This document shows positions 33,550 to 45,058 of a stretch of 64,000 bases of DNA, piece after piece; position 1 is the stretch's first letter, and every line of letters starts with the position of its first letter. Below the pieces are notes generated by a model. That model made no database searches. It was given only the letters and a program-made list of their open reading frames with translations, and had not been told where the DNA came from. The DNA comes from Siphonodentalium dalli. Its lineage: Eukaryota > Mollusca > Scaphopoda > Gadilida > Siphonodentaliidae. The position numbers and the translations under genes were made by a program. The stretch is taken from assembly GCA_032622095.1 (NCBI GenBank), contig CP136068.1, positions 164,317,465 to 164,381,464 of the forward strand. The letters run 5' to 3'.

Positions 33550-34645
33550 TAGTGATGGGCGGTTAACCGAGAAAACAACTCAGTTTCGATTTTTAACAAT
33601 AAACCGAAAACCGACCCACGCGATTCTGCTCAAACCGATATTACGTTTTTTTTATATGTTTATTTTTCACTTAAATCAACTTATTATACCTCCCCAGGTA
33701 CTTATTAGTTGATATTGTTATCAAATTATCGGCCTCACTGATCAATATTATATCGGAATGTGTCCATTTCGTCTCAGATATGTGCATGTTATAATATCGT
33801 ATAGGCGACTGTTTTTGTTCTTTTTCAAAACATATGGCCGAACAAAATAACGAACATGGTTCAACAAAAAGCCCTGTTTGGAGTTATTTTACGCGTCTAA
33901 CTGGAGACGACTGCAAAAAGATGTCGCTGCTTAATATGTCATAAAAACGTCGCTTAAACCAGAGTCCGGCTAACTATATGAATGCCGAACGTACACAAGT
34001 CCAAATAAGGCGATAATCGCCAACCAAAAAAATGGAAGCGTCTGCTAACTCGAAAACTTAAGTAAATGTTATGAACACTTTGGTTGTCTGGACATTCCGA
34101 TGTGACGTAATCTGGTAGAAGTTTGCAGCCATTGTGCAGCTTGTAAAATATGTCGCAACATCACACATATCAAAGCGATCACACCGCAGTCATTGAATGT
34201 GGGTCAATCATACACGTGTCAATAATTGTTACACAGTCAGGTCAAGGACGCCCATGCACTGTTTGTGAATTTGCTGCTGTTTGTGGTTGAATTCTCAGAC
34301 ACTAATCAATGCATATAATATGATAAATATGTTTTAAACATGTCAGAAAGGGATAAACAGTGAAGATGGGGGTGTTTATTTTTTAAAATACCGAATTGTA
34401 TCATCTTATCGCGTTGGATTCAGTTTGCGTCGGCATTTTGTCCCGTTGTTTACCTGTGATCGCATTTCCTTCCTAAAAAAATGAACGTTATTGGGACATT
34501 ATTGACTCTAATTGCAGTTACTTTGAAAGTATATTCATTTCAGTATAATTTCACTATCTAGTAAAAAAAAACGAACCGAAACCGATGTTTTTTTCTCCCA
34601 GAAAAACCGAAACCGAACATAAAAAATCAAAACCACCCATCTCTA
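33550..34645 (+). mobile_element. Internally deleted hAT element with BED-finger remnant
   Basis: The inverted ends TAGTGATGGGCGGTT and (inverted) TAGAGATGGGTGGTT are hAT-like. From the ATG at 33834 the translation reads SPVWSYFTRLTGDDCKK. After a one-base frame change it reads RCRCLICHKNVA. That is the pattern of a BED zinc finger (VW.YF....C..C....) found at the N-terminus of many hAT transposases. The catalytic domain is absent. No convincing 8-bp target duplication is seen. It lies in MAEL intron 1. Confidence 0.75.
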
Positions 34646-35895
34646 CTCGGTTTCGACTCCATATTGTCGCTAATGCTTTGTCAACGTTATTGGCACGTAA
34701 ATCTTATGTAAGCATAGCGATGGCGACGTGGTCGGAACTTGGGCGTTTGATACCGAGACCACTATTTGAATATTAATGTGTGTTCCAGAATGAAAAAGTT
34801 GAAGAAAATTGACAAATTTGTGAATTTAAAAACAGTTCAAACGTTAGTGTATTCCATGCCTCAGCCCGGACATATATATACCAAATTTCATTAATATCCA
34901 TTGAGAAACAACGGTCCAAACATATAACACCCCGTTTACACATTTTATTTGGAGCCGGCCACGGCCTTGGCTTACACTTTATATTGTGTCCCCGCACATA
35001 TCGCCACGCCCTTGGTCATTGTCTTTGAAATCAAACTCCATTGTTTATTAAAACTTAAAATTCAAAAAATAGTTGTTGCTGTTGCTTTCACTCGGTCGAT
35101 CGTTCCCGTAATTATCTGATCTCCTTTCCGGTTATGTAGTTGTAAGTTCGTTCCGCCTGTTCCGTTCCGTCAATTTACTACAGATCAAGTTTTAAATGTT
35201 GACAAATTAACGGTCTCGGATTTATCTCAAAGTTCGGATTATATTTCGAGAGTCAGGTATTGTACACAATGCCTTCGTAATCTGCCATTATCACTTGATC
35301 TTACAACATAATGGTAGCAGATAAAACCATCTAGTTATATGTGAATTTGGTGATTGAAATGAGGCGGGGTAGTGTCTAATTTTTTCCCGAAATAGTCGGG
35401 TAGCTTGTTGATACTCACTCAGAACAGATTAGTCTTCAACATAATTTATATACAATGTTTGTATTTTCATGTTATAAGTGGGAAAAAAATTCATAATAAT
35501 GGAAAAGCACTTGGAGGTCGTGAATAAAGCTACGGAGGCCCAACTATTCGAGAGCGTCTAGCTCTGTTTGAATAGTTGGGTCCACCAACTATGATATCAC
35601 CGTGATTTTGAGTGGAAAAGATGACCATCGCTTCTTCTGTTGCCGTGGATTGACACAAATCGCCGTCTTTCTCCACGAATGCTACTAACGGACTGGTGAT
35701 ACCCCGACATGTTATAACACTCTTTTTTTCTTCATATTTTGATTCAAAACAATGTTTTTTAATATGATTACGTCAGTACCGGGTACTTAAGTATCGACAA
35801 CCCAACACACATCCATCTATAAACTGATAAATGCATGTTTCATAGGAATGCCTAAACATATAAGAATGGAGTAAACTTGTGACAAACACGTCCTT
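34646..35895. other. MAEL intron 1, unassigned segment
   Basis: No repeat or exon was recognised except a hairpin near 35535-35590 (ggcccaactattcgagagcg / ctctgtttgaatagttggg). Confidence 0.4.
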
Positions 35896-37345
35896 GTTAA
35901 TTTTATTAAATAGCCGGTGTCCGTCTGTCCGTCCCGAATTTGTAAGAGTCATAACTTGAACAAATGTCAACGGATTACAAAGATTTGTGGTATATGAGTT
36001 CACCTGACCATTACCTAGAATGTGTTCGCAAGCCAGGTCCGGCCAGAAATTATTACCGGAGTTAATGGACTTTGTTTATTATTTTTGTTGAATTTACCAA
36101 ATAGCAAATAGACGTCACAGTGCTCATTTCCATAAATCTCAACGGATTTCAAAGATATTTGGTATATGAGTTCACCTGACCATTACCTAGAATGTGTTTG
36201 CAAGCCAGGTCCGGCCGGATATTTTTACCGGAGTTACTCTAGTGATCCGAATAACCGTACCCGTACGATTGTTAATTTTGGAGAAAAAATCCACCCCCTA
36301 CGATTCTTATTCAAGCCCCTACGATTATTTAATTTTGATCACCCATACTCCATGAATGATCGCATTATTCGTAGTTTTTAATCAAATGGCATGCATGAAA
36401 CGGAATACGTTCAAAGAATTCGCGCAACCGTCTGGCATCGCAATATATTAAATCAATGATTTGATCCATGGGAAGTAACTCCATCCTCGCACGTGTCGCT
36501 ATTTTGCAATTCGTGCGACCCTATTGCAATAGACAGACCCCCCTCTGCGGGTATTGTTTATCGTTCAGTGAGGCGAACAAAGGTGACAACTCGTTATGTC
36601 TGTGTTTTTTTTTACAATTGACGCGTTATTAACTAAGAAGTTAATCAACGTCTGGGGCTCACGTTTGAAAGTTTCTTTAATTAGAACACAATTGAGTATT
36701 TGGTGGACCGATTCCGACCAAAGAAAATTAATAGCCTTGTGCTGGAACTGAAAATTCGTATAAAAGTGTTGACGCAGTGTTCTCCGTTCAAATCAGTGAC
36801 ATTGAAAAGGTTCTGCAAGAACCAGACGTTGTCCGTGCTGGGTCGAGGAGTGTTTATTATAAGTTTTTGTTTGATAATTAAATCAGTGTTCTTCAATGAT
36901 CTCCTTTTTCATTGACATTTCCACCCCCTACTATTATTCCGACCCCTACTATTATTAAAATTTGGCAAATTTTCCACCCCCTACTATTATTCCGACCCCT
37001 ACTATTATTCGGATCACTAGAGTATTGGACTTTGTTTATTATTTTTGTCGAATTGACCAAATAGCAAATAGATGACGTCACAGGGCTCATTTCCACAAAT
37101 CTCAACGGATTTCAAACATATTTGTTATATGAGTTCACTTGACCAGTATCTAGAACATGTTTGCAAACCAGATCCGGCCGGATATTTTAAGCGGACTTAT
37201 TGGACTTTGTTTATTTTTTTGTGTGCAAATGGACGATGTCACAGGGCTCATTTCCACAAATGTCAATGGATTTCAAAGATTTTTGGTATATGAGTTCACA
37301 TAACCAGTATCTAGAAAGACTTCACAAACTAGTGATGAGCCGAAT
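35896..37345 (+). repeat. 'Gtccgtccgt' dispersed element with internal ~180-bp tandem
   Basis: It starts with 'ccgtctgtccgtcccg' near 35920. It then repeats a unit containing 'catttcc.caaatctcaacgg', 'tatgagttcacctgaccatt', 'ggtccggcc' and 'ttaccggagttaatggactt' (35960-36140, 36145-36235, 37025-37195, 37200-37320). The second unit is split by the MITE at 36237-37022. Comparable elements are at 47783, 57960, 60120 and 63540. Confidence 0.75.
36237..37022. mobile_element. 786-bp TA-flanked mariner-like MITE inside a tandem repeat
   Basis: The termini CTCTAGTGATCCGAATAA and TTATTCGGATCACTAGAG are inverted, with TA on both sides (36235-36236, 37023-37024). The uninterrupted sister repeats ('ccggagttaatggacttt' at 36059, 'gcggacttattggacttt' at 37191) show the empty site. 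This confirms the boundaries and a duplicated TA. The inner sequence has 'ccaccccctactattattcc' direct repeats near the right end. Confidence 0.88.
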
Positions 37346-37529
37346 GTCAAATAGAGCCTTGCGCCGATTGCCGATTATTTGAGATCACAATCGGCCGATT
37401 CAGGTGCCGATTCCGATTATTGTAATAATTATACCAAAATATGTTATATCTGTTATATACTACTTCGATTTGGAAGCAACAACATCAGTAATATACCAGT
37501 ATACATAAGTGTATACGTTTGGGTGAGTA

Positions 37530-37915
37530 CTCTTGAGTGCCTAATAAAAGTACAGGGTGGAATAATAGAACAGGTTGGAAAATGTCGCATAACTGAATAA
37601 TAGTTCAGGGCAGAATAAACGTACAGACTGGAAATATTAGTACCATACATCCCAACAAAACGCACCATCTGACTGGTTTACTGATGCCATGTGACAGAAA
37701 TAGTTTCGATGGATAGCCAGGTCTGTGAATCTACAGTGTGCTGATCTCTGTCAACAATCAGAGTTCATTTATCTATGAATAACACAATTTAAGATTGGTG
37801 AATTATTTCTTTTGGTTAATTTAATAAACGTACAGGACCAAATAACGATCGTACAGGTGGCAATTTTACATCGATTTTAATAATCGTACATGTATGTTTA
37901 TTAGGCACTCAAGAG
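37530..37915. mobile_element. 386-bp TA-flanked mariner-like MITE
   Basis: The inverted ends CTCTTGAGTGCCTAATAAA and TTTATTAGGCACTCAAGAG are flanked by TA (37528-37529, 37916-37917). It shares subterminal 'gtacagggtggaa' motifs with the 6700 and 19604 copies. Confidence 0.85.
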
Positions 37916-38141
37916 TATATCTCAGGCTCAGCCTTTGTTTATCGTAACTGAATGAAAATGTTTGGTATCATGACTACTTTGAAAAGAGGGACAAATAACT
38001 TTGTCTGCATTTTTCATTGTAGAGTTATCCTTTATATATCTTCAAAGGTAGATATTTTTTTCCATCCGTGTGATATCTCAGCCATTTGGTATGGAGGTTC
38101 ACGACCGATTTCAATAATATTAGGTATACATGTACAAGTTG

Positions 38142-38765
38142 CAGGGTTTCCACCAGGGAGGAATTAATGAGTCCGTATTGGGGAAACACATAACGCGACG
38201 GGACATCCATGGTTCGTCCCGTCGGGGGAAAATTTTGTTATTTGACACTGAAAAGAAGCCATTTCCTTGCACATGAGTGTCCCACAAAGCAATCCAAAGC
38301 TACGTATATTATGCAAGTCTATCATTTCCCTGGGTGCATTAATTCTGTTGATGGTATCCAAATAGTCATTTAATTACGTACGTAAGACTGCCGTCTGAGT
38401 GAAAACGATATAAATGAACGAGCTACGAGTTTAATACAGTGTTTACAAATTTATAACTTACAATAAAATTCCAACAGATAGAATGAATCTAAACACTAAA
38501 AACATCTACACATTGACCAATATTACCTAGCAAGGAGAATTTAAGAAAGTATTTCTTAGAATTTCAAGTAGCGTCAGTGAAAATAAAACTGACAGGATTA
38601 TATATTATATATTCTATCAATCGTAAAACTATTTGTGCGTGGTGATGTCATACTGCAGGGTTTGTCTGCAGGAGATATTATAGTGGCGAAATACGAATGG
38701 TAGCGAAATCTTTCACCCGGAACGAGTAGCTTGTTCAATAGTCTGTATTAGTCCAACAACTGATG
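38142..38765 (-). repeat. Dispersed ~630-bp repeat, copy B (inverted)
   Basis: This is the reverse complement of 9475-10110. Matching blocks include cgtattggggaaacacataa, gtcccacaaagcaatccaaa, gctacgtatattatgcaag, attacctagcaaggagaatt and gcgaaatacgaatggtagcg. It lies in MAEL intron 1. Confidence 0.85.
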
Positions 38766-38787
38766 ACCTCAGCTCTTTCCATCAATG

Positions 38788-38871
38788 TATCACATTATTA
38801 TAATCAATAAATTTGAAAAATGATCAAGGAAATATGGGTTGATACAAAAATCGGACTTGGCACTGAAAGGG
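38788..38871. mobile_element. Solo end of TTAA MITE
   Basis: The 84 bases are nearly identical to 1058-1139 and end GGCACTGAAAGGG|TTAA. The other end is missing. Confidence 0.7.
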
Positions 38872-39044
38872 TTAAAGACAAATAATAAACCCAATCTTCA
38901 GTATTATCTGTATTTTATTCACTAAATTGCTGTATTTGTAATCTTGAGATCGGGATTTATAAAAATATTTTGTTGTTGTAATTGTTGTCCAGAAGAGATA
39001 CATCAGACCATCTTTAATTGTTTAACCCCACTTGATAATTTCAG

Positions 39045-39161
39045 GTATTACCTGAAAATGAAAAGGAGAGATTCAAAAAGATGGAGAAGGAATATAAAGC
39101 TAAGATGCGGGGTTGCGAAGGCGACAAATATAAGATGGATAATGTTGGAAACATTATAGCC
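39045..39161 (+). CDS. MAEL: Maelstrom (MAEL), exon 2: second half of HMG box
   Basis: The acceptor aatttcag|GTATTACC and the donor ATAGCC|gtaagt give 117 bp in phase 0. The peptide starts VLPENEKERFKKMEKEYKAK and ends MDNVGNIIA. The 'E..KERFK.MEKEYKAKMRG' part matches helix 3 of the Maelstrom HMG box (human EEEKEKYAEMAREWRA). The TTAA target of the next MITE begins at intron base +9. Confidence 0.9.
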
Positions 39162-39173
39162 GTAAGTTGTTAA

Positions 39174-39393
39174 CCCATGACGGGAGCTGCGCTGGTGCAG
39201 CATTAAAGATCCTGTGCCAGAGCATTCTCTAATATATAAGATAATTCACTGGCTTACAAGGTCAAGGTAAATATAGTTAGGCCAATGTGTTCTCTTATAT
39301 AAGCGAAGCTCCCTATGGGAGACTTGCATATATAAGAGATTGATTTGGCACAGTGTTTTCGCAAAATTTCAAGATGCTCCAGTTATGGAAGGG
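39174..39393. mobile_element. 220-bp TTAA MITE at the exon 2 donor
   Basis: TTAA flanks at 39170-39173 and 39394-39397. The left terminus is cccatgacgggagctgcgct and the right is gatgctccagttatggaaggg. The shared palindrome lies inside. The 5' splice site is only eight bases upstream of the TTAA. Confidence 0.85.
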
Positions 39394-39414
39394 TTAAAAT
39401 AATTGAGGTATTAA

Positions 39415-39654
39415 CCCTTTCATGGCGGGAGCTGTGCTGGTGAAGCATTAAAGATCCTGTCCCAGTGCATTCTCTTATAGGGAGCCGCGCATATATATGA
39501 GAGAATGCACTGGCTTACAAGGTCAAGGTAAATATTGTTAAGCCAACGTATTCACATATATATGCGAGGTTCCCTATGGGAGACTCGCATATATAAGAGA
39601 ATGCATTGGCACATGGTTTTCTTAAAATTTCAGGAAGCTCCAGTCATGGAAGGG
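39415..39654. mobile_element. 240-bp TTAA MITE, second copy in a row
   Basis: TTAA flanks at 39411-39414 and 39655-39658. The termini cccttTCATGGCGGGAGC and gctccagtcatggaaggg are imperfectly inverted. It is close kin of the preceding element and lies 13 bp after that element's TTAA. Confidence 0.85.
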
Positions 39655-39709
39655 TTAATATAGCTATTATTACCACTTTACAGGGCATTCCCTAGAGTTT
39701 TACCAACAA

Positions 39710-39810
39710 AATATTTTACGCCCTGCATTGGCCGATGATAATGAAATATTTTATGCCCTGCAGTGGCGGTTGATAATGAAATCTTTTACGTCCTGCAATA
39801 ATATCGTGAC
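39710..39810. repeat. Short tandem, three ~45-bp units
   Basis: 'gccctgcattggc.gatgataatgaaat' recurs with a period of about 45 bp in MAEL intron 2. Confidence 0.65.
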
Positions 39811-39896
39811 AGGTGATGTATTTTTGACTGATGACCAATCAAACATTCTCACACAAACACTTTACCTCTGTTTGAACGCATTGAATATGTCATGAC

Positions 39897-40942
39897 CAGT
39901 GTTCGCGCTGTCGGTGGCCAAATTGGCCTAATGGCCAATTTTATTCAAAATTGGCCAATAAAAATTTCATATGGCCAAACTTTTTTTTACCCCAAATGGA
40001 GACGGAAAGCTGATTCAAAAGCACTGAATAGACCGACAGTCCCGACTAAGTTAGGTGACGAAAGTAGTTCGTACTTCAGAAATATCGTACCATAAAAACA
40101 AAAATTTATTTTGTAACGGGAGCATTGATTGAATGGTGATGATGAACAGACCTTGGTTTGGACATATGACAATAATAAGGGTATAATGTTCTGTAGTGTG
40201 TGCATTCAGGCTGGCGTGAGTAACCATTTCGTAAAATAATAATCATCAAAATGCCTAACCTATATACTGGTTAAGTTATTTTGTTGTTGATTAGGCAGGC
40301 TATAAGATAAAATACCTAAATGCATTGTCCCCAAGCAGAGGTGTAAGCAGAATGAGGTCCCCAGAGGGTGAATTTGGTGATGCTAACCCGCTATCCGGGG
40401 TAGCATCACTAAATTCACCCTCTGGGGACCTCATTCTGTAAATGACAGACACCCTATTTCAAGGCTTGATTGTCCCATAATAGAACGTAGAGGCTAGCAG
40501 TACTTAACTCAATTGTTACGTAATGTCACACTAATGTGTAATAAACTGCCCCCTGTCTAATAACAACCTGGCTTCACACCATAAAAGGTTTGAATACAAT
40601 AGATATTAAACAGTTATCACCTCACGATAATAAGTAAAAAAAAATTTATCTCAGCGAAATAGCGATGACAACTATCAAAGCTCATTACTTTATATAGTTA
40701 GCGACCTAACGCATACCAATGTGTTCGTGTAATATTTAGTTTTTAAAGTTGTTTTTGTGTTGTTTTAATTATGATTTTATTCTGAGTAACAAATAAAGTT
40801 TTAAAACAAATATTGTAGTCATCAATAGTGAACCACCCAGAAAATGAGGATTTAATTTGGCCAAAGCCTTTTTAATTTGGCCTATAAATTTTTCGTTTGT
40901 ACAAACTTTTGGCCACAAGATTTTTTGATAGTGCGAACACTG
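39897..40942. mobile_element. 1046-bp hAT-like non-autonomous element
   Basis: The termini CAGTGTTCGCGCT and AGTGCGAACACTG are inverted. They are flanked by gtcatgac (39889-39896) and gttatgac (40943-40950), an 8-bp duplication with one mismatch. Subterminal 'tggccaaattggcc'-type motifs occur at both ends. A fragment of the CAAGCCTG MITE (40343-40468) is nested inside. No transposase was recognised. Confidence 0.8.
40343..40468. mobile_element. CAAGCCTG MITE half copy (one hairpin arm)
   Basis: 'gcagaatgaggtccccagag' and 'ctggggacctcattctg' form the hairpin. The right terminus 'aaggcttg' at 40468 is present and the left terminus is absent. It is nested in the hAT-like element. Confidence 0.75.
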
Positions 40943-40950
40943 GTTATGAC

Positions 40951-42297
40951 GTTGTGTCAATTGAAGCATATTTACCAAATATGGCACTGGACAGTTAGTC
41001 CTGACATTGGGCTGGATTACTGATGTGACATGCTGACTGAGTGCTTTATTTAGCCTGACAGTACAGTCCTTCGATTCTGTAAAATGCAGGAGTGTGGTTT
41101 GTCACTCGCCTAACCTGAAACCCAGGCGTGTGATTTTGGTGGATATTTCGGGGGTATAAAATGACGAACGAAGACTCAAAATTAAATAAATTTTTATCAC
41201 CATTGTGATTCATCTTGTACACATGTATTCTTCACATTGAAGTAATTAAAACTCCATTCTCGAATTGCGTCGTAATGCCTCCGTTGGATGTAAGTTGTCA
41301 TGAAATGCGGTCAGAGACCACGTAACCACGTGAGAGTTTCCTGTTGTGTGAACTCTATCGATATTTTTAAAAATAATGTTTGATTGCCCCGAACTCAAGT
41401 TTCAATTTCTATTCATCTTCACCATTCATCGGGGGCGGCTTTTTTTAGAACGCAACACATGGTACCAAATTTACATCACGTTGGTGATGGGGATGCACGG
41501 TGGGATTAATTTAAATATGTCATGTTGGTAACAATATCTAGCCGAGAATTCCTCAGACCTACAGACGAATGTGACGACATCGCTAAACGCACCGGACTAT
41601 AAGAATGTTCTAGCGCAGGCGCAAAACTTAAAACAATTACTTCCGTCGTGTACGGCGTGTCCGTCAGTCTTCTCCAGCAAACAAGGTTGACCGTTATCAT
41701 AAACCCTTTTTCAATCGTGCGCCGAATATTGCCGAGGAGTGTGATTAATTACTCGCCAAGATTTAATTTCAGGCGTGTTATGGTTGGTGCGCGAGCGCGA
41801 TTGCACGCCTCATAATCGAAGGCCTGACAGTACTTGTCTGGTGGCAGGACGATTCAAATTTTACTTCCTGTAGTCTATTGTCATGGCATTCTACCTCTAG
41901 TACCTGATGTGGGAGCTCGATTTATGGCTCTATAATTTCAACATAAACTGATTCTTAGTTTAACTGAAATGTATACTGTATTTTTGAGACCAATATTTCA
42001 AACAATGGTTGTTCAGCCATTTTCTCTCGGAAGTCAACATCCCTGCTGAAAATGGAATGCCATGACGCCAGCATACAGGTATTGGAGATACTTACCTGCA
42101 AATTCAGATTGTTGTATGTTCCCTGGGAAGTTACCTGATTATACACAAATATAGCAAAATTCAGAATAACTATGTTTTTGCATAAGCAGTCCTGTGCACG
42201 ATATACCAGGATAACGCGGTGATAGTTTCAAACTATCGCGATATTTTAAATTGGAAATACCTAGCAACCAGCATCTGGAGCACACTTCAATTTTTTT
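40951..42297. other. MAEL intron 2, unassigned segment
   Basis: No exon or repeat family was recognised. Confidence 0.35.
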
Positions 42298-42305
42298 TTG
42301 TAAGC

Positions 42306-42750
42306 CAAGCCTGCAAATAACGTGTCTGTCATTTGCAGAATGAGGTCCCCAGAGGGTGAATTTAGTGATGCTATCCCGCACAGCGGGCTAGCATCACCAA
42401 ATTCACCCTCTAGAGACCTCATTCTGCTTAGGCCTCATCTTCTTGGAAGTATCTATAGTATTAAATTAACATTGTTTTTAGTTACATTTCCCATCTGGGA
42501 AGTTTCTATATCCCCTAATTTGCAGAAGGTAAAATCCATAATCGAGGTGCCCAATGGGTGATCATCACCAACTTCAACTGGGGAACTTCAATCTGATCCT
42601 AGATCTACCATAGCAGTTGAGGGCCTAAGCAGAGTGAGGTCCCCAGAGGGTGAATTTAGTGATGCTAGCCCGCTATGCGGGATAGTGTCACTAAATTCAC
42701 CCTTTGGGGACCTCATTCTGCAAATGACAGACACGCTATTTACAGGCTTG
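42306..42750. mobile_element. Complete 445-bp CAAGCCTG MITE with 8-bp target duplication
   Basis: The termini CAAGCCTGCAAATA and TATTTACAGGCTTG are inverted. TTGTAAGC flanks exactly on both sides (42298-42305, 42751-42758). Two hairpin arms with 'gaggtccccagagggtgaat' bracket a middle with 'ggcctcatcttcttgg'. An 8-bp duplication points to a hAT-type transposase. This is the best copy of a family also at 3107, 40343, 56204, 59659, 60510 and 62822. Confidence 0.9.
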
Positions 42751-42841
42751 TTGTAAGCAGCAATTGTTGTCAACAATAATTGATAAAATTGTTTTGGTGA
42801 AATATTTGACTAATTTTTCAGGAACAAATCACATGTATTAA

Positions 42842-43424
42842 AGGGGTACTGTACGGCATTTTCATTAAATTTCCGGTGACAACAACGGTCTAATATCGAT
42901 AATATATAGAAACATAAGTAATTTGAGTCGAAGATGTATTCTGTAAACGCTCAGGTTAATAGGCTATCTTAAAATTTAATAATTTAAAAGTTAATAATTT
43001 GATATAAATTGAATTTATGACTGGAGCCATAAAATGGCGTCAATTAAATTACGAATTTCCGTAATCAAATAAAGTAATTGAGGGATACTGGATTGTTAAA
43101 CCGATCGCACACACGATCGCTTAAAATATTATGATGATACGGGGAGAACACTCAAGCCACTCACTGACTAGCGACGATACAATAACTTAAATGATTATAT
43201 GGGACTAGTATGCCTATAATATAACTTTTATTTGATTCATTTGGTTGAAAACTGTATAAAAATTACTCGACAACGACATTTTGTATTTTTGCATTCCGGT
43301 AAATTTGTCATCCGTAACACTACTTCGTACTCGACAGACTTTCAAATAATGACAAAATTGTTACCTTATTCTCCGACTCGGAGACTATAGAAACCAACAA
43401 CAACATTTGGCGTACAGTACCCCT
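42842..43424. mobile_element. 583-bp TTAA MITE, distinct family
   Basis: The termini AGGGGTACTGTACGGCA and TGGCGTACAGTACCCCT are inverted, with TTAA on both sides (42838-42841, 43425-43428). The interior shows no coding capacity. Confidence 0.88.
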
Positions 43425-43807
43425 TTAACTATATTAGACATGACAATATTTAGGTCATGGTACCCAAGTGGTAATAATACTAATAAGTATTAACATTAGT
43501 TTCTTGGGCATTAAGCATTTACTCTTCTCGGCAAATAGTGGAAGGCTACCATTATCAATATTATGCCATCACTGTCTTTCGTGTTTGAAATTATACATAT
43601 GAACTAAACATAATTTTCAGTTTGATGTACTGTTTTTAGCTGTTTATATAGTCTGGGTTTATCAACTCTTACTAAGGTTACATCCCTCGTATTGAATTTC
43701 ATTTTTTATTACTTACTTTACACATTTTTTTGCTCAAAGGTAGGGGATGTGGGAGGATGAGGTGGGGGAATCCAACCTGTAGTCTCATCCTATTTATATT
43801 CTTTTAG

Positions 43808-43892
43808 CATCGGAAGAACCCAGATGAAGAACTCAGACGGAAGCGGAAAGAAGAAACAAAGAACACGGTCATCAGGTGGCCAAAAGGTCAAG
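43808..43892 (+). CDS. MAEL: Maelstrom (MAEL), exon 3: basic linker
   Basis: The acceptor ttcttttag|CATCGG and the donor GTCAAG|gtcagt give 85 bp, phase 0 in and phase 1 out. It encodes HRKNPDEELRRKRKEETKN and then TVIRWPKGQ. It is charged and basic, as expected for the linker between the HMG box and the MAEL domain. The linker is poorly conserved, so the support is frame and splice compatibility with exons 2 and 4. CCAAAAG|gtcaag six bases upstream is an equally phased donor. One more linker exon could be missing between here and exon 4. Confidence 0.75.
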
Positions 43893-44056
43893 GTCAGTGT
43901 CATGATAATACATATCCCCCAGTGTACCCTGTAGTTCAAAGGTCAGTGATGTGATAATATTTTGCCCCTGATGCACCCTGTAGTTTATAAGGTCAGTGAT
44001 AGGAATATATATATAGCCCCTGATGCACCCCGTAGTTCAAAGGTTAGTGATGTGAA
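43886..44056 (+). repeat. Exon 3 donor region repeated four times (~50 bp)
   Basis: 'aaggtcagtg' with the following 'atgataata' or 'tgtgaatata' recurs with GT at 43893, 43942, 43992 and 44043. The last copy reads gttagtg. The repeated unit includes 'cc.ctgtagttcaa'. The first GT is the exon 3 donor itself. Confidence 0.8.
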
Positions 44057-45058
44057 TATATATAGTAGATACAGGCTTTCCGCTAGGTATAAATTACCGG
44101 GGCCGTTTGGCAATTTGGGGGAAAACTTCAAAACAATATAGTCAGTAACACATCTCTGAGATATCGTTGGCCGATTTATCTGCAAGCACTCCAAATGTCT
44201 TATTTCTTGAGGTATTATTTACTAGCTTAATGTGGGTTGTTAGAATGCTAATTTAAAACCCACAAAAAGAAATTTTCGGTCTTAAACATAATATGTCAAA
44301 ATGCGTTGAATATACGAGTTCACTTTCGATTTCCAGTTTGTATAACCACGTGACCCTACGGATATAGAGTTGTCCAACTTCGATGGAACAGGCCCAAGGC
44401 AGTACGTCCCATCCACGGACATTTTCGTGTACGCCCATCTGGCTGTCAATCATGCTTTCCACTTGGCCTGATTACTAATTATAGCCAAAATTTCAAAAGA
44501 GAATTGACAACATTCAGTGATGGAGCAATGGAGTTATTTCCCATTCAACACGAGTAACACCGATGGGCCGGTACGTGTGACTATTTACAACTTTTTCCAA
44601 AATAAAATATAAGAGAATAGATGTATTTATTTGATAAAATAGTACTATTGTCAGAGCTAGCTAGAGCTAGTGGCGTGGAAAGTCCTGTGTGTAGATTGAC
44701 CAACAAGGTCAAAAGAGTGCCAGTGACGTATATAACTGCTGAATGGTTACATCGCCCCAAAATTGTGTTTTGGGTACCTATATCTCTGTTCTGTGCTCTA
44801 CTCAGCGTGAGCGTTCTTGAGTCTTCATTAATTAAGGTGAAGTTGAAACTTTTTTGTTCCCGATTTCGAGAACAATTCAATTTTCTCAGTTAAATCACAG
44901 TTATATTATCTGTCATCTGCTTTTATATCATTAACATCCCTCCAAATCAACAATAGACCATTCCGATGTACACTTTTTAACTGATTGTGAGAATCCATTT
45001 AGAATAGAAAAGGTAAAGAAAAGGGTTAACAACTTGAATTTTATTAACTTACTTTCAG
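44057..45058. other. MAEL intron 3
   Basis: No exon was recognised. The open frames at 44581-44893 on both strands lack family features. Confidence 0.4.
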
